Below, piece by piece: positions 13,225-24,772 of a stretch of DNA of 64,000 nucleotides; the stretch's first letter is position 1, and each line of letters starts with the position of its first letter. The DNA lies in the NCBI GenBank assembly GCA_020205615.1, contig CM035165.1, positions 91,140,005-91,204,004 of the forward strand, written 5' to 3'. The stretch comes from Panax quinquefolius (lineage: Eukaryota; Streptophyta; Magnoliopsida; Apiales; Araliaceae). Below the pieces are notes generated by a model. That model saw only the letters and a list, made by a program, of their open reading frames with translations. It made no database searches and was not told the origin of the DNA. The translations under genes were made by a program, and so were the position numbers.

Positions 13225-13680
13225 GTGAGGAACCCGAATGAGGTGATTACAGGTAAGCTAATCTTGAATTCTTGCGAAGTTTATACCTTACTAGATACCG
13301 GTTCTACCCATTCTTTTATCTCTCCTGCTTGTGCTCAACGTTTAAACTTGACTCCGAAGAAATTGGACTTTGACTTATCTGTTGAAACTCCGTTAGGTAA
13401 AACCTTCGTTACATCTACAGTTTATAAATCTTGCATGATCCAAGTTGGCACTATCACATTACCTGTTGATCTTATCTCTTTAAAGATACTTGCTTTTGAT
13501 GTGATTTTAGGAATTGATTGGTTAACCACTCATCATGCCAAAATTGATTATTTTCGTAAGGTTGTTAGTTTTCATATTCCTAACCAACCTGTCATACGAA
13601 TTCAAACTACTAAACCACTAAAATCAGTCACTATCATATCAAGCCATAAAGTTATTCGTTTATTGAAAAATGGATGTTAA
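13225..13680 (+). pseudogene. Retropepsin-like protease domain
   Basis: This 151-residue open stretch carries the intact active site LLDTGSTHSFIS near residue 22 and the second motif [16 protein letters not shown]. It ends at a TAA replacing the codon that continues into RT (LKNGC then stop). The domain itself looks intact, but it is cut off from gag and from RT. Confidence 0.85.
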
Positions 13681-13698
13681 GCTTTTTTAGCCCATGTT

Positions 13699-14515
13699 AT
13701 GGATTTGAACAATGACAAGTCAGATTTGAATAATATTTCTGTTGTTAAAGAATTTCCTGATGTATTTCTTGAAGAACTTCCCGGTCTACCCCCAAAACGT
13801 GATGTTGAATTCTTTATTGACCTCGAACCGGGTACAAAACCCATTTCTATAACCCCATATCGAATGGCTCCTATTGAACTTCAGGAGTTAAAAGTCCAAC
13901 TACGAGAATTGTTAGACATAGGTTTCATTAAATCCCCTAAGTACATCTCCTTAGGGTGCTCTGTTTTATTCAGTAAAGAAGAAAAGACGAGAGTATGCGA
14001 CTTTGTATTGACTACCGAGAGTTAAACCATGTCACCATCAAGAATAGGTATCCGCTACCTAGCATTGATGACCTATTTGACCAGTTACAAGGAGCACAAT
14101 TCTTTTTAAAGATCGATCTTCGATTCGGATATCATCTATGAAGATTAAAAGCGAGGATATTCAGATCGCCTTCAAAACTCCTCGAGACGGGCATTATGAA
14201 TTCTTAGTCATGTCTTTTGGATTGACTAATGCTCTTGCTGCTTTCATGGATATGATGAACCGTGTATTCAAGGAATATTTTGATCAGTTTGTTGTTGTCT
14301 TTATTGATGACATCCTCATCTATTCCAAAAGCCGTGAAGATCATGAGCACCATTTGAAGCTGATACTTGAAAGGCTTCGTGAAAATAAGCTTTATGCCAA
14401 GCTGAAGAAATGCGAGTTCTGGCTTGAGGAAGTAGCATTCCTTGGGCACGTGGTGTCAAAACATGGAGTATCTGTTGACCGTGCCAAGATTAAAGCAAGA
14501 CAAAGTTAGAGCAAC
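13699..14515 (+). pseudogene. Reverse transcriptase domain, frameshifted
   Basis: The first part (13699-13960) reads [18 protein letters not shown] and [12 protein letters not shown], then loses frame near the KKKDG region (about 13975-14025). A catalytic segment at 14138-14509 contains [32 protein letters not shown] and [22 protein letters not shown]. At least two frameshifts separate these parts and one more joins to RNase H near 14510. Confidence 0.88.
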
Positions 14516-14524
14516 CAAAAGTCG

Positions 14525-15113
14525 GTGACCGAAGTGCGTAGCTTTCTGGGCTTAGCTGGTTATTATCGGAGATTCGTGGAAGGATTTTCTCGAATCGCTA
14601 CTCCATTAACTCAGTTGACTTGGAAAGATACAAAATTTGTATGGAGCGAGGAATGCAAAAAGAGTTTCCAAGAGCTCAAGAGGAGACTCATTTTAAGACT
14701 GTGCAGCGATACCATCCGGTGGGATGGATTTGTTATATACAACGATGCTTCAGGCAAAGGGTTAGGATGTGTTCTCATGCAATATGGAAAAGTCATAGCA
14801 TATGCCTCACGACAACTCAAAGAATATGAGATGAATTATCCTACTCATGATCTAGAGTTGGCAGCAGTCGTTTTCGCGTTAAAAATCTGGAGACACTACC
14901 TGTATGGGGAGAAAGTGGAGATCTATACGGATCATAAAAGCCTCAAATATATCTTTACCCAAAAGGAACTTTACATGCGGCAACGACGTTGGCTCGAGCT
15001 GTTGAAAGATTACGATCATATCATTCAATACCATCTTGGAAAAGCAAACGTAGTAGTTGACGCATTGAGTAGAAGATCGTATGTGGGTACGAGTGTGATG
15101 TTGTTAACACAAA
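14525..15113 (+). pseudogene. RNase H domain
   Basis: This lies in a long open frame (14525-16102). It reads the RT connection [19 protein letters not shown], then [54 protein letters not shown] and [14 protein letters not shown]. The domain is continuous here, unlike the sister copy. The methionine at 14525 is internal to the polyprotein and not a real start. Confidence 0.85.
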
Positions 15114-16102
15114 GACCCATTTTGTACGATTTACAAAGGATGGAGATTGAGTTAAAGACTCCAGGGACCCACGTGATGATGGCGAATATACGAGTAAAAC
15201 CATTTTTAATTGATAAAGTTAAAGCTGCTCAAGCTACGGACCTGGGACTGATACGTATGAAGAAGAAAGTGCAAGAAGGAGCTATTCCAGAAGCGAGAAT
15301 CGATGAAGAAGGAATACTTAGATTCAACTCCAGACTTTGTGTTCCTAACGATTCTGACTTGAAGCATAGAATCATGATGAAGGCACACAACACACCGTTT
15401 GCAATCCATCCTGGGAGTACCAAAATGTATCATGATATTCGACATACATTTTGGTGGAACAATATGAAGAGAGAGATTGCGGAGTTTATCTCGAGGTGTT
15501 TAACTTGTCAACGTGTAAAGGCAGAGCATCAAGTGCCAAAGGGTCCATTAAAACCACTTGAGATTCCAAAATGGAAGTGGGAACACATTACTATGGATTT
15601 CGTTACAGGTCTTCCCAAAGTTTCTCAAGGCATAGATGCTATTTGGGTTATTGTTAATAGATTAACCAAGTCTGCCCATTTCTTGCCGATACGTGAGACT
15701 TATTCCCTTGAACGTCTTGCTCGTATATACGTGAATGAGATTGTGCGATTGCATGGCATGCCAGTATCAATAGTTTCAGATCGTGACCCAAGATTCACTT
15801 CAAGATTTTGGGTTAGCTTGCAGAAAGCTATGGGCACAGATTTACGATTCAGCTCAGCATACCATCCTCAAATGGACGGGCAATCAAAGAGGACTATTCA
15901 AACTCTTGAAGATCTATTAAGATTTTGTGTCTTAGATTTCAAAGGGAGTTGGGATAAGTACTTGCCATTGGTAGAATTCTCCTATAACAACAGTTATCAA
16001 GCAAGTATAGGCATGACTCCATTTGAGGCGTTGTATGGACGAAAGTGTCGTTCTCCAGTATGCTGGGACGAGGTGGGAGAAGCAACGTTGGACCAGAATT
16101 AA
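15114..16102 (+). pseudogene. Integrase with altered catalytic glutamate
   Basis: The frame continues from RNase H into the HHCC zinc domain ([18 protein letters not shown]), then the DDE core: first Asp in [11 protein letters not shown], second Asp in [14 protein letters not shown], and the third position in the box after [11 protein letters not shown]. There the family has ER, and here it reads KR, so the catalytic glutamate is lysine. Further on are [19 protein letters not shown] and [14 protein letters not shown] premature stop follows DQN at 16102. The enzyme would be inactive. Confidence 0.88.
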
Positions 16103-16708
16103 GAAATGCATGCATGATGACTAAAAGATCCAAATGATTCGACAACGTATTCAAACCTCACAAGATCGACAAAAGAGTTATGTTGATCTTCATCAAAAGG
16201 ACGTGGAATTTAATATTGGGGATCATGTATTGTTACGTGTTTCTCCATGGAAGGGAGTTACAAGATTTGGAAAGAGAGGAAAGCTCAATCCACGATTTGT
16301 TGGTCCATTTGAGATTCTTGACCGAATAGGAAATATGGCCTATACACTCGCATTACCTCCAAGTATGTCTCGTGTTCATAATGTTTTTCCATATCCATGC
16401 TTCGTAAATATGTGAAAGACCCGAACCATATTATTGCGTTAAAACCAGACGAGATAGCCGAAGATTTAACGTACGAAGAAGTACCTGTTAAGATCTTGGA
16501 TAGGAAAGAGCATGTCCTACGCACCAAGGTTATACTACAAGTTAAGGTTTTGTGGAGAAACCATGCTATTGAAGAAATGACCTGGGAGTTGGAATCAGAA
16601 ATGAAAGCAAGGTATCCTCACCTTTTGAAACACCGTGCACGTATGTCGATTTTGAGGACGAAATTTCATAAGGAGGGAGGTTGTAAGACCCCAACTTATT
16701 ATAAATAA
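16103..16708 (+). pseudogene. Integrase C-terminus and chromodomain
   Basis: Positions 16134-16415 encode the GPY/F-type region (GDHVLLRVSPWKG, KLNPRFVGPFEILDRIG, MAYTLALPPSMSRVHNVF). After a frame change, 16397-16708 encodes the chromodomain-like tail (LRKYVKDPNHII, EDLTYEEVPVKILDRKE, VKVLWRNHAIEEMTWELE, YPHLL). This tail identifies the Tekay/Del chromovirus group. The frame ends 27 bases inside the 3' LTR. Confidence 0.85.
16670..16680 (+). other. Polypurine tract
   Basis: AAGGAGGGAGG lies directly upstream of the 3' LTR, the usual site for plus-strand DNA priming in LTR retrotransposons. Confidence 0.85.
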
Positions 16709-19161
16709 AATCAATTTCCTCTAATTATTATTGTGAATAATAAGGTGTTAAATTGATATAATATTTTGGTTATCGGTGAAATGTGCAAATTTTGCAAAAT
16801 AAGCAAGTGGTTATAAAATAATCATTGTTATTGGGAATATTCGTTTGGTCGTGGAATATTCTTGTTGTCGAGGAATATTAAATGCGACCAGTAGCGATCA
16901 TTTTGTGGGCCCCATAACAGAATAACTGTCGGATAAAGAAAACGACAAGTTTGAGTTGTTACAAATAACGGGGTAATTGTTTTCGTTAACACTGTTGGAA
17001 TATCTGGTGGTTAAAATACAGTAATACATGTGGTTGCACAAGAAGACACTTTGCGGTATTGCGACAGTATTGATGAATTATTGATCCTTACGTAAGAAGG
17101 CACTACTCAATAATTGTTATAGTAGTTACTGTTCAATATTTTATTTTATTGATTCAATAATTGCTGCGTCAATACTTTATATTATTGTTGTTTCAATAAT
17201 TGTCCCTGTACACTATTTCCCATTATCAGATCAATAATTCATATTATTTGAATAATATTATTAGATAGCATTATTGGTAATGTCTAGAAAGTTCTGTCAA
17301 GGAGAGGTTTGGTCACCTAATTGCGCGCCAGTAACGAGAAATCCTTATTGGAAAGCCCCCTCTTTCCTGGGAACGGCCTGGTTGTCATAAATATGATTTT
17401 GTAATATTATTTGTGAATAATTAATTATTGATTCATATGATAAGGAAATATTTATTTTATGTGGATATAAATGTTGAATATATTTATTGTGGTTAAAAAT
17501 GAAGGAGTTAATGTTGAGGTGTTTTATCAGTATTTTTGTCGGAATGGAGGTATTAAAAATTAAACCAGTGTTTTTGAGATATATTGCGTGAGTTATAATT
17601 TTTAATCCAACCGTTGGATCGTTGTGATTTTTGGATATGTTATAAATATATAAGTTGAGTATATGTCCACAAATTTTGAACCGTTAAAAATGAACGTATG
17701 ATTTGTTATGAATTTTAAGAGGTGACTGATTCGGAAATTAGGTTTATAAATGATTTTGGTGGAAAATTCTAGAATTGAGTGGGCACCACTTGTGATTGGT
17801 GAAGAAATGTACTGAATTTTATTTCAAATGTGGTGGGTGGCAATAGTAGCAGGTAAAGCCATCAGGTTGCAGGTCAAGTTTGCTTCGGCGTGCTAACACT
17901 TTCCTATAAATAGAGGGCTAAGTTAAAATTAAAAATCACACCAGAAACATAAGCTTTCTCTCTTTCTCTCTCTATATTATCGAGCGTATTTTATGAGTAT
18001 TTAGATACTTTGTGAGTTTATATTTTTCAGTACAAGTTTCTGTCAGCACTATATCCGAAATTCAGTCAAAAGTACGGTTATTTTGAGGTAAGGGATGTTA
18101 TTTTCTTCATATATGATATTATTTATTCAATATCATTATGCCGAAGTATTGATCTGAACTTTTTATCAAATTTGGAATTTCTTGTGTCGGGATTACTATT
18201 CACGAATACGGCACTATTCACCGAAAAAATAAAATTTTCCCTTTTTGTCCAAGATGTCTATTATGGTTACTATCTTTGATTGTATCCATGTTTTGATCTT
18301 TATTCTTGAATTTTGCTTCAAAATTGGTTATTATGGAGTATTATTGATCTTGGATAAACTATTATACGAATCCCTACTATTTGTCCTTCTGTCTCACTGG
18401 ATTCGTTTTCTTTAAAATATTTTTCATCATCCTCAGTCCTAAATGATGATATTACTAAATATCTTTGGCCTGAAGTGCAAAGATAAATGATTAACTGATG
18501 AATATATTTAACCCGTAGTGCAAAGATGAACAGGTGTTGAGATGAACATGACCAACTGGTGATACAAATGAATATCTTTGGCCTGTAGTGCAAAGATGAA
18601 TATTTGATTCAAGATGTATATTGATTGATGTTCTGAGGATAAAATATTGATGATGGACTTTTAAATCGTAGAAGATAGTGGAATTCTTTCTACTTGACTC
18701 TTCTAATGGATTGTTGTTTCATTTGCGAGTTGTTGATCTAAAACTTGTTATTCATTATATTTTATCGATTTTTCCTTGTTGAAGACTAATGATAATTTGT
18801 TGTATATTATCTTAGTCATAATATTCTTAATTGGGCTAGTTGAGCTCACCCTTTTCCTTTTTGTTCCATTTTTCTTCTCGGGAGGTGAGAACATATGAGG
18901 ATCTTCAATCGGGGTATGGGTGATGGTTCTAGAAAGATGTTTTAGCGTTCTCACTATTTCGTAAAATAGTGTTTGAATAATTGTAATGAGGATTTATTTG
19001 AGTGTGGATATTGTCTAGAAGACAATATTTGTATTTAAACTCACAGTATGTGTTGTCGTATTTTGCACGACAATTGTATTATTGAAGTTGTAGTTTGCTT
19101 TCTGTACCATGTATTTGGCGACTCAGAATGGATGTTGTATACCTATTTTGGGGGTGTCACA
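16682..19161 (+). repeat. 3' LTR of the full-length element
   Basis: It runs from TGTAAGACCCC to GGTGTCACA and aligns throughout with 9331-11832. Scattered substitutions and small indels separate the two LTRs, so the insertion is not very recent. The TATA box is at 17905-17913, the conserved block at 17278-17397, and hairpin units at about 18459-18597. Confidence 0.93.
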
Positions 19162-19354
19162 GTACTTTCGTACGAATATTCTCCGACAAAAAGAATATTC
19201 CCCGACCAGTCGAATATTATACAACAACTTGCATACTTTTCAAAATTTATAAATACTACCCACAACTATAACACTATCTTAAATCCACACCATAATATTC
19301 AAAAAAATATTTTGAGAAAATTAAATCTTTATTCATAAAATCTGGGGTCTCACA
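19162..19354 (-). repeat. Right end of the nested second-subfamily LTR
   Basis: It continues the LTR broken at 9330 and ends GGGGTCTCACA at 19354. The following CCTTA matches 6935-6939. Confidence 0.82.
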
Positions 19355-21905
19355 CCTTATTACATTTATTATCACACTATTTCACTGAATAGTGAGGACT
19401 ACTAATGCAAACATCTGGACCGTCACTCCGTTCCCCGACTAGTACCAGCTATATTCTCATTTTCATGAAGAGAACAATGAAAACAAAGGATGAGCTCAAC
19501 TAGCCCAGTAAGAAATATTATGACTAAGATAATGTAGAATAATTTATTGTTAGTTTTCAATGTTGTTAAACCGATAAAATATAACAAACATCAAGTTTAA
19601 GCTGCAGTGGTAACAAGCAATCCATTAGAAGAGTGAAGTAGAGCATAAAACCTACTATCTTCTATGATTTAAAAGTTTTTCATCACTTTTATCGGCACGA
19701 GACTCGACAATAAATAATCCACATCATCAAATCACCCACGCACACTACTACCAAGGATATTCTTTAGTATCAACGACCATAAATTATCCATACACTACGG
19801 GCCAAGGATATTCGTGTATTCATCAATGGTCATGATCATGCCAACAACTGTCCATCAATGCACTATGGGCCAATGAGGACTTTTACCACATCATTTGTAA
19901 CATTACGGTCATGATTATACCGAATAATCCATGGTCATAATCATACCAAGTCCATCTATGCACTCTGTGCCACGGATGACTTTCAACATAATATAAACAT
20001 GAGGATGATGACAATGATATAAGAATTCAATAAAACAAGTTCAAGGATAAATTTTTAAAGATTTATAATTTAATTTATCCAGAATTCAATATTGTCCAAA
20101 TTGTCAACATGATACTGCTTTGTGGAGTAAAATTCAAGAATGATAATGTATCAAAAATGATTTGGACCGAAAAGAAATCAATTTTTGTTATGAATAGTAC
20201 TCCGGATGAATAGCACCCGAGTGAATAGTATCCCATGAATAGTACTTCGGGAATAGTACTCTGTGAATAGTACTTTGTGAATAGTACTCGTGAATAGTAT
20301 TTTGTGAATAGTACTCGTGAATAGTACTTTTGTGAATAGTAGCGTATAAATGAATAGTACTCATGGACAGTACTCCGACATGAAAAACTTAAAATTTAAC
20401 AAGAATGTGTAGAAAATATCCTTGTGAAGCGATACTAGATGAAGCGCAAATTTCAAGGATATTCTACTAATTTCACGGAATATAGAAGCAATACTTTAAC
20501 CGAATGATAGTATAATCAGGAATACTAGACGAAATAATATTACTCACATACTACAGAGTATGGAAGAAAATATTATTCTTATGAATACTGAACAAAATAA
20601 TATCTCTTACCTCAGAAGAAGACTGGATACTAGAATAGTGAGATAGCAGACTTCTCTTCTACTTTCTCTCTAAAGCTTCTCTCTCTATAAATGCTCTTGT
20701 GAGTCTTAGTGAATTGGTGAGAATGAAAGAAGAATGAGCTTCTATTTATTGGAAAATATAGTTTCGATAATTGCACGCTTTGAGGCTCGAAATATTACAG
20801 TATAATACCTTCATCTTTTTTTTATTTTTAATTTAGTCCTGCAAGTATTATCAAACTTGCACCACCTCCCCTAATAGTACATCTTGTGAATCAATAGTAC
20901 AATCATGTGAAAAAAATAATTACAGTATAGTACCTTCATCTATACCTCCATTTTTAATTTTGTCATACAAGTATTATCAATCGTGCACCACCTCCCCTAA
21001 TAGTACATGAATGTGAATCAATAGTACACACATGTGAACACATAGTTATAAACATGTGAATTAATATCAATTAATTGCTCATTTATCCGATTAATTATCC
21101 GATTGGTCAATATAACCTCCATACATCCATTATTATCGAAATAGATGTCGATTTCTACTAACACTAATAATCCCAACACAATGGAGCTATCAATTTCATC
21201 TTTAATCAACACGAACTTATTCATTATTACTATTATAACTCACAATATTTAACAACTAGATCATTCCCAGGAAAGAGAGGGCTTTCCGATAAGGATTTCT
21301 TCTTATTGGCGCGCAATTAGGTGACCAAACCTCTCCTTGACAGAACTTCTAGACATTGTCAATATTGCAAATATAATATGAATAACTTTGTCGTCTCAAT
21401 TATTGATTTAATAATATAAAATATTATGCAGATGATACTGTGACAATTATTGAATCAATAATATGAAAGATATTACGCACGTTAAATTATCGTAGCAATA
21501 ATTGAGTATAAGCGAGTGACTTCTCACATGACATCAATATCAATATCAGGTACTACTTTATAGAACCACGCCACGCGTATTCTTTCGTACTTTTACCATC
21601 GGGTAGTTCAACGGTTTAACGCAGAAACTTTCACCGTTATTTTTATAAAAGATAATTCTGTCGTTTTCTAACTACGACAATACTTTCGTTGTGGGGTTCA
21701 CCAATGATTGTGCCGTCGTACGAATATTCTCTGTTAAAATGAATATTTCCCGACCAATCGATTATTATATAACCACTTGCTTACTTTGTAAAATTTGTAA
21801 ATAATACCCACAACTATAACATTATATCAAATCCACACCATAATATTCAAAAATATATTTCGAGAAACAAATTTAATCTTTATTCATAAATGTTGGGGTC
21901 TTACA
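19355..21905 (-). repeat. Right piece of the split reverse LTR
   Basis: It completes the LTR begun at 6764. It contains a dense array of GTGAATAGTACT-like units (20190-20376), a minus-strand TATA box in CTATTTAT near 20752, and the conserved block at 21262-21360. It ends GGGGTCTTACA. Its closest relative is the solo LTR at 51855-54524. Confidence 0.85.
20190..20376 (-). repeat. Tandem-like GTGAATAGTACT array inside LTR
   Basis: About a dozen copies of a 10-13 base unit GTGAATAGTAC with varying spacers. The sense orientation of the LTR carries AGTACTATTCAC. The same array is at 53398-53543, and sparser versions are at 6485-6660 and 28860-29055. Confidence 0.85.
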
Positions 21906-21951
21906 CTTTACCTCAAAAGAACAGTACTTCTGACTGGAATAACAGATATAA
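21906..21951 (-). repeat. Short piece of the older outer LTR
   Basis: CCTCAAAAGAACAGTACTTC continues the LTR interrupted at 6763 (compare 25411 in the LTR at 24773). It is cut at TATAA by the next LTR insertion. Confidence 0.75.
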
Positions 21952-24427
21952 TGTAAGACCCCAACTTATTATAAATAAAATTGAATTTTCCTCTATTCAT
22001 TATTCTAAATTAATAAAGTGTTAATTTGATATAATATTTTGGTTATGGGTGAAATGTACAAATTTTGCAAAATAAGCAAGTGGTTATAAAATATTCATTG
22101 TTGTCGGGGAATATTCGTTTGGTCGTGGAATATTCATGTTGTCGAGGAATATTCGTACAACGGCGCAGCCATTTGTGGACCCCATAACTATGAGTTTTTA
22201 TAAATAACGGCATAATTGTTACCGTTAACACTGTTGGAATACCCGGTGGTTAAAATACAAAGAATACTGGCGTGGTCGCACAAAGAAGACACTACAGATA
22301 TCCACAAGATTGTTGAATTATTGATTAAATGCGTAAGAAGGCACTACTCAATAATTATTACTGATGAATTCTTTGCTCAATATTTTATTTTATTGATTCA
22401 ATTATTGTTGTGTTGATATTTTATATTATTGTTATTTCAATAATTGTCACTGCACAGTATTTCCCATTATCAGATCAATAATTCATATTATTTAAATAAT
22501 ATTATTAGAAAGCATTATTGGCAATGTCTAGAAAGTTCTGTCAAGGAGAGGTTTGGTCACCTAATTGCGCACCAGTAAGGAGAAATCCTTATTGGAGAGC
22601 CCCCTCTTTCTTGGGAACGACCTGGTTGTCATAATTTTGATTCTGTAATATTATTTGTGAATAATTAATTATTGATTTATATGATAAGAAAATATTTATT
22701 TTATGCGGATATAAATGATGGATTTATTTTATGTGGTTATAAATGAAGGAATTAATGCTGAGGTGTTTTATCAGTATTTTGTCGGTGTGGAGGTATTAAA
22801 AATCATTCATTTGTGGATTTCAGATATTTTCTGTTTGGAATTTGGAAAAACTCAAAGCTACAAAGTTGTAGAGAATTCGATTTCGTGTGGAGTGGACATA
22901 AAATTCGTATTTTTCTTATAAACGGACTATTTTCTATGAATTACTGAAGTTTCGGAAAATAAAATAATTTTTATTAAATTATGGGTGGGAACCACTTTTT
23001 GGTTGGTGTTAAATGCACATGGGCTGCTGAAAACTTTCAGAATTGGTGGCTAGCTTTTTCAATTGATGCATGCGTAGAAGAAAGAATGAGAAATAATATT
23101 TATTTATTATTTTAGTCTCCTATGGCATTCTAGCATTTTCCTATAAATAGACGCTTAGGTTAGAATTGAAAATCACACCAGAAATAAGTTTTCTTTCTCT
23201 CTAGATTATCGATCGTATTTTTGTGAGTATTTTGATACTTTGAGAGTTCTTATATCCGGTGCAAGTTTCACAAGACTATATCCAAATTCAAATGTAAATA
23301 CGGTTATTTGGAGGTAAGAGATGTTATTTTCTTCGTAAATGATATTATTTCTTTCAATATCATTATGCCGAAATATTGGTCTGAACTTTTTATCAAATTT
23401 GCAACTTTTTGTGTCGGAGTTACTATTCACGTATACGACACTATTCACAAATACGACACTATTCACCGAAAAATGAATTTTTTTTTCCTTTTGTCAAAGA
23501 TGTCTATTATGGTTACTATCTTTGATTGTATCCATGTTTTGATCTTTATTTTTTTATTTTGCTTCACAATTGGTTATTATGAAGTATTATTGATCTTGGA
23601 TAATATTTGTTATACTCGAATCCCTACTATTTGTCCTTACATCTCCTTTGGATTCGTTTTCTTTAAAATATTTTTCATTATCCTCAGTCTTAAATAATGA
23701 TATTACTGAATATCTTTGGTCTGTAGTGCAAAGATGAATGATTAACTGATGAATATCGATGAATATCTTTGGCGTAGCGTGCGTGCAGATGAGCAGTGTT
23801 GAGATGAACATGACTAACCTGGTGATACAAATAAATATCTTTGGCATGTGGTGCAAAGATGAATATTTGATTAAAGATGTATATTGATTGTTATTACAGG
23901 GATAAAATATTGATGATGGACTTTTAAATATTAGAAGATAGTAGAACTCATTCTCTACTTGACTCTTCTAATGGATTGTTGTTTTCGCTGCAGTTGTTGA
24001 TCTAAAACTTGTTGTCTATTATATTTTATCAGATTTTTCCCTGTTGAAGACTAATGATAATTTGTTGTATATTATCTTAGTCATGATATTCTTTACTTGG
24101 CTAGTTGAGCTCACCCTTTTCCTTTTTGTTCCATTTTTCTTCTCAAGAGGTGAGAACATAGCAGGATCTAGTTGGGGTATGGAGTGATGGTTCTAGAAAG
24201 ATGTTTTAGCAGTCTTCACTATTTCTATAAAATAGTGTATGAATAATTGTAATGAGGACTTATTTGAGTGTGGATATTGTCTAGAAGATAATATTTGTAT
24301 TTAAACTCACAGTATGTGTTGTCGTATTTTGCACGATAATTGTATTATTGAAGTTGTAGTTTGCTTTCTGTACCATGTATTTGGCGACTCAGAATGGGTG
24401 TTGTATACCTATTTTGGGGGCGTCACA
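21952..24427 (+). repeat. Solo LTR, first subfamily
   Basis: It runs from TGTAAGACCCC to GGGCGTCACA with no internal region. It is flanked by TATAA (21947-21951) and TAGAA (24428-24432). The conserved block is at 22524-22632, and perfect-stem hairpin units are at 23712-23735 and about 23840. Confidence 0.88.
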
Positions 24428-24550
24428 TAGAATGCTGAAGAAAACTTACACTGTATAGCAACACTCAAGATATCTAAATACTCAAAAAAATACGCTTGAT
24501 AATATAAAGAGAGAAAACTTCAGATTCTGGTGTGATGTTCAATTCTAAAC
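24428..24550 (-). repeat. Outer LTR piece ending at a deletion junction
   Basis: TAGAATGCTGAAGAAAAC through CAATTCTAAAC matches the U3/R part at 25450-25570 of the next LTR. The match stops at about 24550, where leader DNA of a reverse element begins. Confidence 0.75.
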
Positions 24551-24772
24551 AAAGAACCATATCGTTAACTTTTTCATATGTTATTCTCAAATACTGCCAT
24601 AAAATAAGGGTTAACAAAAGAAATTGGCATTTCAAATATTATCCCTATATTCAACCCGACCAACAAATAAGCTTAGGTAGGACACACAAGCGAAAGATTT
24701 ACTCGTCTCTCCCCATTTAGTTTTATTCCCCGATCTCCGTCAGAGACCATATCCCTAAGCTCCGATACCAAC
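24551..24772 (-). pseudogene. Leader and first codons of a deleted gag
   Basis: On the minus strand this is the untranslated leader and about a dozen gag start codons, recognisable by the CTCAAATACTGCC segment shared with 3578-3592. A primer-binding site, TGGTATCGGAGC on the minus strand, is at 24759-24770. The rest of gag and all of pol are missing, so a large deletion joins this to the LTR fragment on its left. Confidence 0.75.

Larger units (their letters stand above)
9331..19161 (+). mobile_element. Full-length Ty3/gypsy chromodomain element, 9.8 kb
   Basis: It is a complete but dead LTR retrotransposon, in order: 5' LTR 9331-11832, primer-binding site 11835-11846, gag from 12022, protease, RT, RNase H, integrase, chromodomain, polypurine tract 16670-16680 and 3' LTR 16682-19161. 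It is flanked by GTACC (9326-9330) and GTACT (19162-19166), a near-perfect 5-base target duplication. Interrupted reading frames in gag, RT and integrase make it non-autonomous. It was inserted into an LTR of the opposite orientation. Confidence 0.95.

Noticed and set aside
20190..20376. CRISPR-like appearance of short repeats with spacers
   Set aside because: Units are too short and irregular, spacers are unequal, the array recurs in several LTRs, and the DNA is a plant nuclear genome.
21018..21224. Open frame [12 protein letters not shown]... on the minus strand, with a close counterpart at 52528-52725 on the plus strand
   Set aside because: Both lie at the same place in two copies of one LTR subfamily. 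The protein similarity follows from DNA similarity, there is no domain, and other LTR copies lack the frame.
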